64,000 nucleotides of DNA from Cupriavidus malaysiensis (lineage in GTDB: Bacteria > Pseudomonadota > Gammaproteobacteria > Burkholderiales > Burkholderiaceae). The notes under the pieces are model-generated. The model had not been told where the DNA came from. It did no database searches and saw nothing but the letters and a program-made list of their open reading frames with translations. The stretch spans positions 2,790,001-2,854,000 of the forward strand of contig NZ_CP017755.1 of assembly GCF_001854325.1 (NCBI RefSeq). Reading direction: 5' to 3'. Of the stretch, positions 15,314-24,109 are shown piece by piece. Both the position numbers and the translations under genes were made by a program. Within the stretch, counting starts at the first letter, position 1. Each line of letters starts with the position of its first letter.

Positions 15314-16633
15314 ATGACCAGCATCCCGTCCTTGCCCGACCCTTCGCTGCTGACCGGCGCTTCGGCCTCGCAAGTCCGCTCCGCCCTGACCGCGTCGCGC
15401 CTGGCCACGCTGCTACCCCTCTCCGATGTGCCGGAAAGCGGGATGCAGAGCACCAGCGGCGGCACCGTGGAAGCGCGCGGGCTCGGCCAGGCCACCGCCG
15501 CCGGCACGCCCGGCGGCCCGCTCGCTGCGGGCGGCTCCACGCGCGAGACCTTGAGCTGGACCGCGCGCACGATCCTCGACCTGGTCGAGCGCACCGACGG
15601 CACGGCGGTACGCGGCGGCCAGCCCCTGCTGCCGGCCGCGCCGGCCGGGGCCGCAGCCGCGGCCACGCTGCGCAGCGCGCTGACGATGCTGGTCAACCAG
15701 AGCGGCATGTTCTACGAGAGCCATCTGGCGCAGTGGTTCAACGGCGCGCGCTCCCTCGATGCGCTGCGCCAGGAACCGCAAGGCCGTCTGCCGGCCGCAC
15801 CGCGGCCGGACGCGCAGGATGGCGCCGCCGCCGGCACGACGGCGCAGGCAGCGCAGGCGGCGCCCGCGGCCACGCCCGACGCCCGCCCCGCCCCCCCGGT
15901 GCTGCTGCTGCCGGCCCCCACGCCAGCGCCAGCACCAGCGGATGCGGCCGCCCGCCCGGCGCTGCCGGCCGGCGAGACACTGCTGGCCGCCCAGCCCGAC
16001 GGCGACACCGATGCAGCGAGCCACAGCCCACCCCGCCCCGCCCAGCCGGATGGCCACGCGGCCCAGCCCGGCGCGGCAGCGCCGAGGCCCGGCAACCTCG
16101 CCGCCGAAGCCTACGCGGCGGTCGCCCGCGGCACCGCGCGCCCGGCGCGTGAACTGCAGGCAACGGGCAGCGACAGCGCCGCGCAACCGGCCCGCGCCGG
16201 CGTGCCCGACGCCCAGGAGGCGGCGCGCGGCGCGGCTCCGATCATCCATCCGGCCAGCGAGAACCTCGTCAGGCAGCAGCTCGACCTGCTGGCCAGCCAG
16301 CAGTTCCGCTGGACCGGCGAAGCCTGGCCCGGCGTTCCCCTCGACTGGGAAATCCAGCCGCAGACGTGGGACGACACCGGCGGCGGCGCGACGGACCGCG
16401 CCTGGTCGACGCGGCTGCGCCTGACATTGCCCAATCTCGGCGAAGTCGAGGCGCGCCTCAGCCTGCACGGTACCGGCCTGCAGGCGCTGCTGCTGACCCC
16501 CGACCGCGCGGTCGCCACCCGCCTGAATGCCGAGCGCTCCGCGCTGGCGGGCAATCTCTCGGCCAATGGACTGGTACTGATGCGGCTGGACGTCGAGGCC
16601 CTGCCGGCGAGCACGCAGGAGGCCGCGCCATGA
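15314..16633 (+). CDS. FliK-type hook-length control domain protein (second copy)
   Basis: The 439-residue product has a long low-complexity Ala/Pro/Gln region (about 130-310) and an ordered C-terminal domain (about 320-430). In that domain, WSTRLRLTLPNLGEVEARLSL and a following LNAERSALAGNL segment resemble the FliK C-terminal domain that interacts with FlhB. It is coupled to a gene for an FlhB-like tail (ATGA overlap). This fliK/flhB-tail pair is distinct from the main fliK at 37.1 kb. It may be a FliK paralogue or a FliK-like export-switch partner. A 138-base gap without features separates it from fliT. Confidence 0.75.
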   Translation: MTSIPSLPDPSLLTGASASQVRSALTASRLATLLPLSDVPESGMQSTSGGTVEARGLGQATAAGTPGGPLAAGGSTRETLSWTARTILDLVERTDGTAVRGGQPLLPAAPAGAAAAATLRSALTMLVNQSGMFYESHLAQWFNGARSLDALRQEPQGRLPAAPRPDAQDGAAAGTTAQAAQAAPAATPDARPAPPVLLLPAPTPAPAPADAAARPALPAGETLLAAQPDGDTDAASHSPPRPAQPDGHAAQPGAAAPRPGNLAAEAYAAVARGTARPARELQATGSDSAAQPARAGVPDAQEAARGAAPIIHPASENLVRQQLDLLASQQFRWTGEAWPGVPLDWEIQPQTWDDTGGGATDRAWSTRLRLTLPNLGEVEARLSLHGTGLQALLLTPDRAVATRLNAERSALAGNLSANGLVLMRLDVEALPASTQEAAP

Positions 16634-16926
16634 ACGGATCCGATGGACAGGATGCACGCGCGGCCGCCGTCGCGCTGCGCTACGACCCCGAGCATGGCCG
16701 CGAAGCCGCCCCGCGCGTGGTCGCCAAGGGCTATGGTGTGGTCGCCGATGCGATCATCGCGCGCGCCAAGGAGGCGGGCGTCTATGTGCACGACTCGCCG
16801 ACGCTGCTCAACCTGCTGATGCAGGTTGACCTGGATGCGCAGATTCCGCCCGAACTGTACGTTGCCGTGGCCGAGCTGCTGGCCTGGCTTTACCGGCTGG
16901 AGCAATCGTCGCCCGAGGCGGGCTGA
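16630..16926 (+). CDS. FlhB C-terminal-domain-like protein
   Basis: The 98-residue product matches the cytoplasmic tail of FlhB/EscU/YscU export-switch proteins without the membrane part. Visible are AVALRYDPEHGREAAPRVVAKG (11-32), then DAIIARAKEAGVYVHDSP (36-53), in which VYVHDSPTL corresponds to the FlhB segment after the NPTH site, and the final helical part. The autocleavage NPTH motif is absent. Such stand-alone tails are often called FhlB. I chose the ATG at 16630, which overlaps the preceding stop. It probably works with the FliK-like protein in substrate switching. Confidence 0.85.
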   Translation: MNGSDGQDARAAAVALRYDPEHGREAAPRVVAKGYGVVADAIIARAKEAGVYVHDSPTLLNLLMQVDLDAQIPPELYVAVAELLAWLYRLEQSSPEAG

Positions 16927-17089
16927 CGCCGACGGTGCCGCGGGCGCTGCGCCACCGGCCCGATCGGTGCATCGGGCGCGCCGGGCGCATCCGGCGCGAC
17001 ACCTCCTGCCACGCGCCCTGCCCCGGACCTCCGCCCGGCGCCTTCGCCATCGAGCCGGCCACCCGCTTGCGGAGAGCCGATGCCTCGCT

Positions 17090-18217
17090 TCAGGCCGAGG
17101 CCAGCAGCCCCTCCAGCTCCCGCGCCACGCGCTCCACGTCGGCACGCTCGAGCTGCAGGCCGGAAGGCAGGTTGATCGCATGCGGCCCGATCTCGTAGCA
17201 GACGCGGTTGCGTTCACGCGCCTGCAAGGCCGAGGCGCTGCCGGCATAGGCCTGCAGGCTGCTCAGCGGGCTGAAAAAAGGGCGTGTGTCGATGCCGCGC
17301 TCGGCCAGGTGCCGGATCGCGGCGACCTTGCCGCCCAGGCGCTCGGGCAGCACCGCCGTGACCATCCAGTAGCTGTTGCGCACATGCGGCGGCTCGCTGT
17401 TGAGCGTGATGTCTGAGCAGCCGTCCAGTGCCTCGCGGTACCAGGCGAAGATCTCGCGCTTGCGCGCCACCAGTTCCTCGATGCGCTCGATCTGCGCCAG
17501 CCCGAGCGCCGCCTGCAGGCTGCTCATCTTGTACTTGTAGCCGACCTCGCGATTGTCGAACAAGGTGTCGCCGGGCTGGCGGCCGTGGTCGCGCAGCACC
17601 AGCACGCGGCGGTAGATGGCATCGTCATCGGTGATCAGCATGCCGCCTTCGCCCGTGGTCAGTGTCTTCGAGCCATGGAAGCTGAAGGTGCCGACCGCGC
17701 CGAGCGTGCCGGCCGCGCGGCCCCGGTACTGCGAGCCGGCGGCCTCCGCGGCGTCTTCGATGACGGCAATGCCATGGCGCCTGGCCACCGCGTGCAGCGC
17801 CTCGTAGTCCGGCATGCCGCCGTACAGGTCGACCGCGATCAGCGCCCGCGTGCGAGGCGTCACGCAAGCCTCCACCGCCTCGGCCGACAGGCACCAGGTG
17901 TCGCGCTCGATATCCGCGAACACCGGGGTCGCGCCGACGTAGCTGATCGGCGCGGCACTGGCGATCCAGGTGCAGTCCGGGACGATCACCTCGTCGCCCG
18001 GGCCGATGCCCAGAGCCAGCAGCGACAGGTGGAGCGCCGACGTGCACGACGGCAGCGACACCGCATGCCGCACGCCGTGGTAGTCGGCGAAGGCACGCTC
18101 GAAGCGCTCGTTGTAGACATTGGCGTTCGACAGCCAGGCATGGGAGACCGCGTCGGTCACATAGGCGATCTCTCGCTCGGTGATGGAGGGGCCGGAGACG
18201 TGGATGCGTTTCATCAT
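17090..18217 (-). CDS. DegT/DnrJ/EryC1/StrS-type sugar aminotransferase
   Basis: From the ATG at 18217 the protein is 375 residues. It has the family pattern NERFERAF (37-44), SCTSALHLSLLALGIGPGDEVI (58-79), EDAAEA (154-159), and the PLP lysine Lys184 in SFHGSKTLTTGEGG. These enzymes transaminate keto sugars bound to nucleotides. With the CDP-glucose 4,6-dehydratase upstream, its likely substrate is a 4-keto-6-deoxy (or further modified) sugar nucleotide. It is the last gene of the reverse-strand island. The longer reading to 18418 overlaps the preceding methyltransferase and is rejected. No clear ribosome binding site is seen. Confidence 0.93.
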   Translation of the reverse strand: MMKRIHVSGPSITEREIAYVTDAVSHAWLSNANVYNERFERAFADYHGVRHAVSLPSCTSALHLSLLALGIGPGDEVIVPDCTWIASAAPISYVGATPVFADIERDTWCLSAEAVEACVTPRTRALIAVDLYGGMPDYEALHAVARRHGIAVIEDAAEAAGSQYRGRAAGTLGAVGTFSFHGSKTLTTGEGGMLITDDDAIYRRVLVLRDHGRQPGDTLFDNREVGYKYKMSSLQAALGLAQIERIEELVARKREIFAWYREALDGCSDITLNSEPPHVRNSYWMVTAVLPERLGGKVAAIRHLAERGIDTRPFFSPLSSLQAYAGSASALQARERNRVCYEIGPHAINLPSGLQLERADVERVARELEGLLASA

Positions 18218-18270
18218 GGACAGGAGGTTCGGGACATGGGCCACGGGCGCCAGGCGCGCCGTGGACACCT

Positions 18271-19419
18271 TCAGAGATAGAGGAAGTCCAGCCCGCGGCT
18301 GCGCCAGCTCTCGACCGACTCGATGGCGGCGCGCGCATTGCGCGGATTGACGCCAACCAGGACTCGCCGCACCCCGGCGGGCAGCGCTTCCGGCGGCACC
18401 ACCGGTCTGCCCCAGCAAGGCCGTCCGTACAGATGCACGTTGCGGTCGACGAAGCAGGTGACGTGATCGATCGAAGCCAGGCTCGCGGCGACGAAGTTGC
18501 CGTAGAAGCCGGCGCCATAGATCGCGCTGGCGCCCTCCGCGCGCTGCTCGAAGACCTGCACGCGCGTGGCGGCCTCGCGCCAGTAGCGTGCCATCTCCAG
18601 CGCCGCTGCCTCCAGCCCGGCTATGGCGGCCGCGTCCGGCGGCACCACGGCGCCCTGCGCCTGCCTGGCCCGCCGCGCCGTCACGACGAACACGACGTCG
18701 TGGGACTGTTCATCCACCTGTACGTCGGTGAAACCATTCGCGACCAGCAAATGGCGCAATGACTCCGGCGTGAAGTGGTTGAGATGGTCTGCGACGATGA
18801 AGTCGCCGATATTGCGCCTCACGTTGGGAACGGTGAAGTGGAAGGTACCGTCCGGCGCCAGCAGCGCACGGATCTCTGCCAGCACCTGGGCGAGCCGCGG
18901 GATATGTTCCAGCGCGAAGAACGACAGCACCACGTTCATGGAGCCCGCCCAGGCAGGATCAACGCGGTGCGTCGCCCATCGGGCCGGGACCGGGAAACGC
19001 TCCCACAGCGGGATGTACTTGTCCGTCACGTCGAACAGGAAGGGTACGATGCCGGGTGCCAGTGTCGCCGCGACGCGCAACGTGTCAGCCTTGGCGCAAC
19101 CATAGTCGAGCACACGGCAACCGGGCCGCAGTTCGACCTTGGACAGCAGCACCCTGGCCTGGTGCTCGGCCAGCGCTACCGGCCTGCCGTCGACGATGGT
19201 GTACTCGGTGGTGGTAAGAATCTCATAGGAATTGGCGTAGTAGTCCGCCAGGTCGAGCAGCTCGCCGGTCTGCAGATGACCGCAGTGGCGGCAGAAGTAC
19301 ACCTCGGTGCGTCCCGCCACACGCGAGTTCATCGTGGTGAACGAGCTATCGCTGGCCGAACGGTAGATCGGTGCCACCAGCGGGGTCCCGCATACATTGC
19401 AATCACATGCCACTGTCAT
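18271..19419 (-). CDS. Zinc-binding-domain SAM-dependent methyltransferase (copy 1)
   Basis: The 382-residue protein has an N-terminal zinc ribbon (CNVC near residue 7 and CRHCGH near 42). A Rossmann methyltransferase domain follows with VLDYGCAKADTL, a variant of the SAM-binding motif I. At the C-terminus is a second nucleotide-binding-like domain (AIYGAGFYGNFVAASL) ending in a Val-rich region. This is the layout of sugar C-methyltransferases of the TylC3/NovU type. It resembles its upstream neighbour closely (more than half identical by eye in the zinc domain), so the two arose by duplication. Likely acts on a nucleotide sugar of the island. Confidence 0.88.
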   Translation of the reverse strand: MTVACDCNVCGTPLVAPIYRSASDSSFTTMNSRVAGRTEVYFCRHCGHLQTGELLDLADYYANSYEILTTTEYTIVDGRPVALAEHQARVLLSKVELRPGCRVLDYGCAKADTLRVAATLAPGIVPFLFDVTDKYIPLWERFPVPARWATHRVDPAWAGSMNVVLSFFALEHIPRLAQVLAEIRALLAPDGTFHFTVPNVRRNIGDFIVADHLNHFTPESLRHLLVANGFTDVQVDEQSHDVVFVVTARRARQAQGAVVPPDAAAIAGLEAAALEMARYWREAATRVQVFEQRAEGASAIYGAGFYGNFVAASLASIDHVTCFVDRNVHLYGRPCWGRPVVPPEALPAGVRRVLVGVNPRNARAAIESVESWRSRGLDFLYL

Positions 19420-19488
19420 TCCCCCGCGCCGCTGCGCGGCGCTGCGTTGATCGATCGGCGGTCCGCCCGCCGGAGCGCTGCGGGCGCC

Positions 19489-20643
19489 TCAGAGATAGAA
19501 GAAGCTGATGCCGCGGCCACGCCAGGCCTCGACGGCCTCGATCGCGCCGCGCGCGGCGCGTGGGTTGACGCCCACCAGCACGCGCCGCACATTCTCGGGC
19601 AGCTCGTCCGGAGCCACCACGGGACGGCCCCAGCAGGCCTGCCCGTGCAGATGCGTGTTGCGGTCGACGAAGCAGTCCACGCGCTCGGGCGACGCCAGGC
19701 TGGCCGCGATGAAGTTGCCATAGAAACCCGCCCCGTAGATGGCGCAGGGCCCGTCGCCGTCCGCCTCGAAGGCACGGATCCGCGCCGACGCCTCGTTCCA
19801 GTACGCCGACATCTGTCGCGCCGAGGCTGCCAGCGCCCCCAGTTCCACCGCGTCCGGCAGCGGCGGCCGCGGCACCGGTGCTGCGGCCAGCCGCGCCGTC
19901 ACCACCAGCGCGGCATCGTGCGCTTCGTCGTCGACCTCGACGGCATCGAAGCCGTTGGCAGCCAGCAGGTAGCGCATCGAGGCCGGCGTGAAATGATTCA
20001 CGTGGTCGGCCACGATGAAGTCCGCGGCATTGCCCAGTACGTTCGGCACCACCAGGTAGAAGGTGCCGCCCGGCTTGAGCAGCGCCTTGATGTCGGCCAG
20101 CGCCCGCTCCAGCCCGGCGATGTGTTCGAATGCGAAAAAAGACAGCACCACGTCCATGCCTGCCGCCCAGGCCAGATCGACCTGGTGGGTCGCCCATTGC
20201 GTGGGCACCGGGAAGCGCTCCCAGTACCCGACGTACTTGTCGGTCACATCGAACAGGAATGGCCGGATCTCCGGGCTGGTGGCCACCACCTTGCGCAGCG
20301 TCGCGGCTTGCGCGCAGCCGTAGTCCAGCACCCGGCAGCCTGGCGGAAACTCGACCTTGGCGCGCAGCACTCGGGCCTGATGATCGGCGCGATAGACCGG
20401 CTGGCCGTCGACGATCTGGTACAACTGGTCAGCCTCCGCGCTGGCCAGGTTGATTTCGTAGACCTTGGCATAGTAGTGGGCCAGGTCCGGCAGCTCACTG
20501 GTCTGCAGGTGGCCGCAGCGGGCGCAGAAATGGACCTCGGTGCGGCCGCCGACCGGGGTGTTCATCGTGGTGAACGAGCGATCGCCGGCAGACCGGTAGA
20601 CCGGCTCGCCCAGCGCGCCCGCGCAGACATTGCAGCAATTCAC
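19489..20643 (-). CDS. Zinc-binding-domain SAM-dependent methyltransferase (copy 2)
   Basis: The start is GTG, overlapping the stop of the dioxygenase gene (GTGA). The 384-residue protein has CNVC at 4-7, CARCGH near 38, the SAM motif VLDYGCAQAATL and a C-terminal IYGAGFYGNFIAASL domain, all matching copy 1. It is separated from copy 1 by 69 bases. Divergence of the linker and of residues around the active site suggests they methylate different positions or substrates, but that is inference. Confidence 0.88.
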   Translation of the reverse strand: MNCCNVCAGALGEPVYRSAGDRSFTTMNTPVGGRTEVHFCARCGHLQTSELPDLAHYYAKVYEINLASAEADQLYQIVDGQPVYRADHQARVLRAKVEFPPGCRVLDYGCAQAATLRKVVATSPEIRPFLFDVTDKYVGYWERFPVPTQWATHQVDLAWAAGMDVVLSFFAFEHIAGLERALADIKALLKPGGTFYLVVPNVLGNAADFIVADHVNHFTPASMRYLLAANGFDAVEVDDEAHDAALVVTARLAAAPVPRPPLPDAVELGALAASARQMSAYWNEASARIRAFEADGDGPCAIYGAGFYGNFIAASLASPERVDCFVDRNTHLHGQACWGRPVVAPDELPENVRRVLVGVNPRAARGAIEAVEAWRGRGISFFYL

Positions 20644-21500
20644 GAGTCCCCTTCCTTGACGAAGTATTCCTGGAACAGCGCTTCCACTTCAGCGCCCGCG
20701 CTGATCGACGGCTTCCAGCCCAGCCGCATGCCGTAGTCATCGCGGAAGTTGAAGAAGCGCGACTGCATCGACCAGCGCGCCTCGCTCGAGACGTTGAATC
20801 CCGATTGGTGGATCACCAGGAAATCCAGTACGATCAGGTCGCCTGGGCGCGTCAGCGGCGCGACCTGCTCGTAGCCCGCAGCCACCTGCTCGTCGTCGAC
20901 GATCCCGATGCGGTAGGCGCCGGCCTTGGCCGCGCCGGCGCCGCTCTTGCTGCAACGGCGGATGCCGTCGCGATGCGAACCGCGGCACACCACCACGGGC
21001 CCGAGTTCCGGCGTCAGCGCGCGCAGCGGGCTCCACAGCACGATGCCGTCGACGCTCTGCGGCTGGAAAATGAACTCCTGGTGCCAATGGCTGCGGAACT
21101 GCTCTTCATGCGGCCGATCGATGCGGATGCCGTAGCTGGCGCCACCGATGCCGGCCAGGTCGGTGTTACGCAGCTGCTTGAGCAGTGCTTCCGACTTCTC
21201 TGCCGCGACCAGGCGCAGGAAGGCGGGAATCTGCTTGACCAGGTCGTAGACTTCGCCGCCCAGCCGCCGGTCGTGCGCGACCAGCCGCTCATAGCCCGCA
21301 TCGAAGCACTCGGGCCGAAAGTCGCCGCGAGCCAGCGCGACGCCATGCCGCTGCGCCACCAGGCCGATGATCTCGTGGATCGCCCGCTGGATCGGCAGGA
21401 TCTCGCGTTCCACGTCATAGAAGCCGCGCAGCACCAGCACACCGTCTCGCGCGAACGCCTGCCGCATGGCGCCATCCAGCCCCGCCGACACCGCCTCCAT
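20640..21500 (-). CDS. Phytanoyl-CoA dioxygenase (PhyH) family Fe(II)/2-oxoglutarate oxygenase
   Basis: I chose the ATG at 21500 (286 residues) because a strong purine-rich site (GGGGGGAGGG) precedes it; a GTG at 21518 would overlap the upstream stop. The iron ligands appear as His140-x-Glu142 in SHWHQEF and His231 in FLVIHQSGFN, with an arginine near 242 or 248 for 2-oxoglutarate. HxE instead of HxD is uncommon but known in the superfamily. It would hydroxylate or oxidise a sugar or acyl intermediate made by the island; the substrate is unknown. Confidence 0.85.
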   Translation of the reverse strand: MEAVSAGLDGAMRQAFARDGVLVLRGFYDVEREILPIQRAIHEIIGLVAQRHGVALARGDFRPECFDAGYERLVAHDRRLGGEVYDLVKQIPAFLRLVAAEKSEALLKQLRNTDLAGIGGASYGIRIDRPHEEQFRSHWHQEFIFQPQSVDGIVLWSPLRALTPELGPVVVCRGSHRDGIRRCSKSGAGAAKAGAYRIGIVDDEQVAAGYEQVAPLTRPGDLIVLDFLVIHQSGFNVSSEARWSMQSRFFNFRDDYGMRLGWKPSISAGAEVEALFQEYFVKEGDS

Positions 21501-21514
21501 GTCGCCCTCCCCCC

Positions 21515-22330
21515 TCACACGCGCTTCAGGTAGCCGTCCGGCGCCACGGTGATCTGCAGCTTCGTCTCGAGCGCGAGATCGATCTCGAAGTGCAGGTCCT
21601 CACCGTCAACGCCCTGCGCCGGCTCGCGCTTCAGCGCTTCCAGATAGGCCCATACCGCGGTCTTCGGGCTATTCCCCTTGCCCCATGGACGATCCGCCGA
21701 GAGATGCGGTGCCTGGTCCTCGACCAACGTATCGAACACAACGCAGTAGCTGCCGCGGCTGGTCAATGGCGCGTAGGCCTGCAGTTCCGCCAGCACGTGA
21801 TCGTGGGTGTGGTTCGAGTCCAGCATGACCAGCACGCGCTGGTAGCCGGCGGCGCGGCGGCGGACTTCCGTGACGACGGCGGGGTCGATGCTCGAACCTT
21901 GCAACATGTCGATCTTGTGTGACAGCGGATGACGCTCGATCTCGGCGCGGTTGTGGGCGCGGATGTCGATATCCAGCCCGAGCACTCGGCGATGCGAGGC
22001 GCGCGGATCGAAGGCGGTGCCCGCTTCGACCGCCTCGCAATAGTCGAGCATGGCCAGCATGGAGGCGCTCAGGATGAGCGAACCACCATGGGCGATGCCG
22101 GTCTCGATCACCAGGTCGGGACGCACTTGCCAGATCAGTTCCTGCACCGCCACGATGTCCTGCGGATACTGGATGATCGGACGTCCCAGCCAGCTGAAGT
22201 TGTAGCAATACCTGCCTGCCGCGGCCACCTTCTGCATCCAGTCCAGCGAGGCGCCACGCAGCGAAGAGTCGGCGCCGAGCCGGCGGATGTTGTCTTGTAC
22301 TTCCTGTTGGAATTGCTCAATCGGATTCAT
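21515..22330 (-). CDS. CmcI / cephalosporin hydroxylase-like methyltransferase
   Basis: The 271-residue product matches the CmcI family. It has the NFSWLGRPIIQYPQDIVAVQELIWQ pattern (residues 44-68, given here in parts as NFSWLGRP and IIQYPQDI), then LVIETGIAHGGSLILSASM, the SAM-binding motif, and the metal-site region VLVMLDSNHTHDHVLAEL. Despite the name, characterised members are mostly SAM-dependent, Mg-dependent O-methyltransferases of small molecules and sugars. It lies 14 bases before the dioxygenase start. It is common in O-antigen and rhamnolipid-type glycan clusters. Confidence 0.9.
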   Translation of the reverse strand: MNPIEQFQQEVQDNIRRLGADSSLRGASLDWMQKVAAAGRYCYNFSWLGRPIIQYPQDIVAVQELIWQVRPDLVIETGIAHGGSLILSASMLAMLDYCEAVEAGTAFDPRASHRRVLGLDIDIRAHNRAEIERHPLSHKIDMLQGSSIDPAVVTEVRRRAAGYQRVLVMLDSNHTHDHVLAELQAYAPLTSRGSYCVVFDTLVEDQAPHLSADRPWGKGNSPKTAVWAYLEALKREPAQGVDGEDLHFEIDLALETKLQITVAPDGYLKRV

Positions 22331-22456
22331 GTCGTTCCCGCTTGCGTTCCGGCGCGCTTCCTGTCACGGCGCGCCGCTGTCGTTTAGCCTCTTGCTGCCC
22401 TTCCCCACGCGCCGGTAACCGGTGCCCCGCCGTGTGCGTCAGTGCGCCGATTCCCG

Positions 22457-23146
22457 TCAATATTCGATGGCAACCTTGTCGATGCGCCCGCCGATCTGAG
22501 CCCCCTGGTACAGGCAGGACGCATAGTGCGGCGGGAACCCCGCGCGCGCCATCGCCTCTGCTGTCTGCGCGATGTCATAGGCGACCCGCTGCAGGCGGAT
22601 CTCTTCTCCGTCCAGCACCGCGAACGCCGCACGCGGATCGCCATCGCGCGGCTGGCCGACCGAGCCGGGGTTGCAATAGGTCCGCTCGCCGATGACCGCC
22701 AGCGTCTGCACATGGGTATGGCCGGAAAACAGCCTCCTGGCCTGCGCCGGCACGGTCTGCGCATCGATGCGGTAGAGGTACTCATCCATCGGGTCGTTCC
22801 AACCGCCATGCACGAAGCGGTTGTCGCCTTCGGCATGCATCGGCACCGACTGCTCCAGCCAGGCGCGTTGCTCGGCGCTGACCACGCCTCGCTGGTAGGC
22901 GATGATCTCGCTGACCAGGCGCGAGCGCGGGCAGTCGACCGCCGAGACCAGGTAATAGTCATGGTTCCCCATGACGTTGAGCGCGCCCAGTTCGCGCAGC
23001 AGGTCGATGCATTCGCCGGGCTGCGCGTAGTAGCCCGCGACGTCGCCCAGCGAGAGAAAGCGGTGGCAGCCGAGCCCGCGCGCGGCGTCGACCACCGCGC
23101 GCAATGCCGGCAGGTTGCCGTGGATATCAGAAAGAATCGCCAGCAT
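22457..23146 (-). CDS. Metallophosphoesterase, YfcE/diadenosine tetraphosphatase-like
   Basis: The start ATG at 23146 lies within the end of the preceding gene (20-base overlap). The 229-residue protein carries the calcineurin-like metal motifs ILSDIHGNLPAL (D-x-H), GDVAGYY (GD), MGNHDYYL (GNH), VHGG and SGHTHVQ (GHTH), and later NPGSVGQPRD. Enzymes of this size cleave phosphodiesters, phosphomonoesters or diphosphate bonds. In this position it may hydrolyse a phosphorylated sugar or nucleotide intermediate. The 126 bases after it hold no further gene. Confidence 0.9.
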   Translation of the reverse strand: MLAILSDIHGNLPALRAVVDAARGLGCHRFLSLGDVAGYYAQPGECIDLLRELGALNVMGNHDYYLVSAVDCPRSRLVSEIIAYQRGVVSAEQRAWLEQSVPMHAEGDNRFVHGGWNDPMDEYLYRIDAQTVPAQARRLFSGHTHVQTLAVIGERTYCNPGSVGQPRDGDPRAAFAVLDGEEIRLQRVAYDIAQTAEAMARAGFPPHYASCLYQGAQIGGRIDKVAIEY

Positions 23147-24107
23147 ATTCGACGAAGTCCTCCGCGTAGCGCCAGGCGCGCCCCGCTCGCAGCACCGGCG
23201 TGGCAGGACGGCGCGCGTGCGCGTAGAAGTCCACCGCCATGACGGCCTCGTTGTATCCGAAGGCCGTGCGCAGCGAGGCACTGCTGGAAAAGCGCGGATT
23301 GATCTCGAGCAGGTAAGCCTGCCCGGCCTCCACGCGGAACTGGAAATTGGTCGGACCGAGCGGACGCAGATGGCGCACCAGGGTCCCTGTAGCGGCCACC
23401 ACCGCCGGCTCGTGCGCGGTCTCGGCGAAAGCGGTGTTGCCCGCCTGGGCCAGGCGCCGGCGCATCACGATGGGGGGCAGCGCCTCACCGTCGCCAAAGC
23501 CGAACACGCCGACGGTGTACTCCTCGTCGTCGCTGCCGACGATGCGCTGGACCAGGTTGTTGCCGCCATGGCGGCCGCGCCAGTAGGCATGGTCCGCAGC
23601 GTCGTGCAAGCGCACCACGCCGCGCGAACCGTTGCCGTCACGCGGCTTCATCAGCAGGGGGGCGGGACCGAGAGCCGACAGCAGCATCTCCCAGTCACCG
23701 TCCTGCCGTGTCGGGATGGCCGGCAGTCCGAGCGACGCGACCGCCTGGCCGCAATGCCACTTGTCAGCCGACAAGGCGATCAGTTCACTACGATTCAGCG
23801 CCAACGGCACGCCCAGCCCGGCGAACAGCTCGCGCTGGCTGTCGAGATAGAGCACATCGAGTTCGAGTGCCGGAAGCACCAGGCCCACCTGCTCGGCACT
23901 GGCCAGCTCGCGCCAGAAGCGCCGGTAGGCTGGATCCGACTCGTCGCAGCGCGGCTTGGCGTGGAAGGCATCGCACAGCGAGCGGCCCACGCTGTCCGGG
24001 TTGCGATCCACCCCGACCACGCGCAGCGGCAGGCCGCTGGCGCGCAGGCTGCGCACCACGCCTTGCCCGATGATGGCTCCGACACCGGTGACGACGACGG
24101 TCAGCAC
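23127..24107 (-). CDS. ATP-grasp enzyme, PylC/carbamoyl-phosphate-synthase-like
   Basis: The 326-residue product opens with a Rossmann-like preATP-grasp domain (VVVTGVGAIIGQGVVRSL, residues 4-21, and VVGVDRNPDSVG). The ATP-grasp domain follows, with LLMKPRDGNGSRGV as the P-loop-like ATP strand and YLLEINPRFSSSASLR as the metal site (E-x-N-P-R). This type activates a carboxylate for ligation to an amine. Within a glycan island it could attach an amino acid or acyl group to an amino sugar. It overlaps the phosphoesterase and starts two bases after the WbqC-like stop. Confidence 0.9.
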   Translation of the reverse strand: MLTVVVTGVGAIIGQGVVRSLRASGLPLRVVGVDRNPDSVGRSLCDAFHAKPRCDESDPAYRRFWRELASAEQVGLVLPALELDVLYLDSQRELFAGLGVPLALNRSELIALSADKWHCGQAVASLGLPAIPTRQDGDWEMLLSALGPAPLLMKPRDGNGSRGVVRLHDAADHAYWRGRHGGNNLVQRIVGSDDEEYTVGVFGFGDGEALPPIVMRRRLAQAGNTAFAETAHEPAVVAATGTLVRHLRPLGPTNFQFRVEAGQAYLLEINPRFSSSASLRTAFGYNEAVMAVDFYAHARRPATPVLRAGRAWRYAEDFVEYAGDSF

Positions 24108-24109
24108 GA

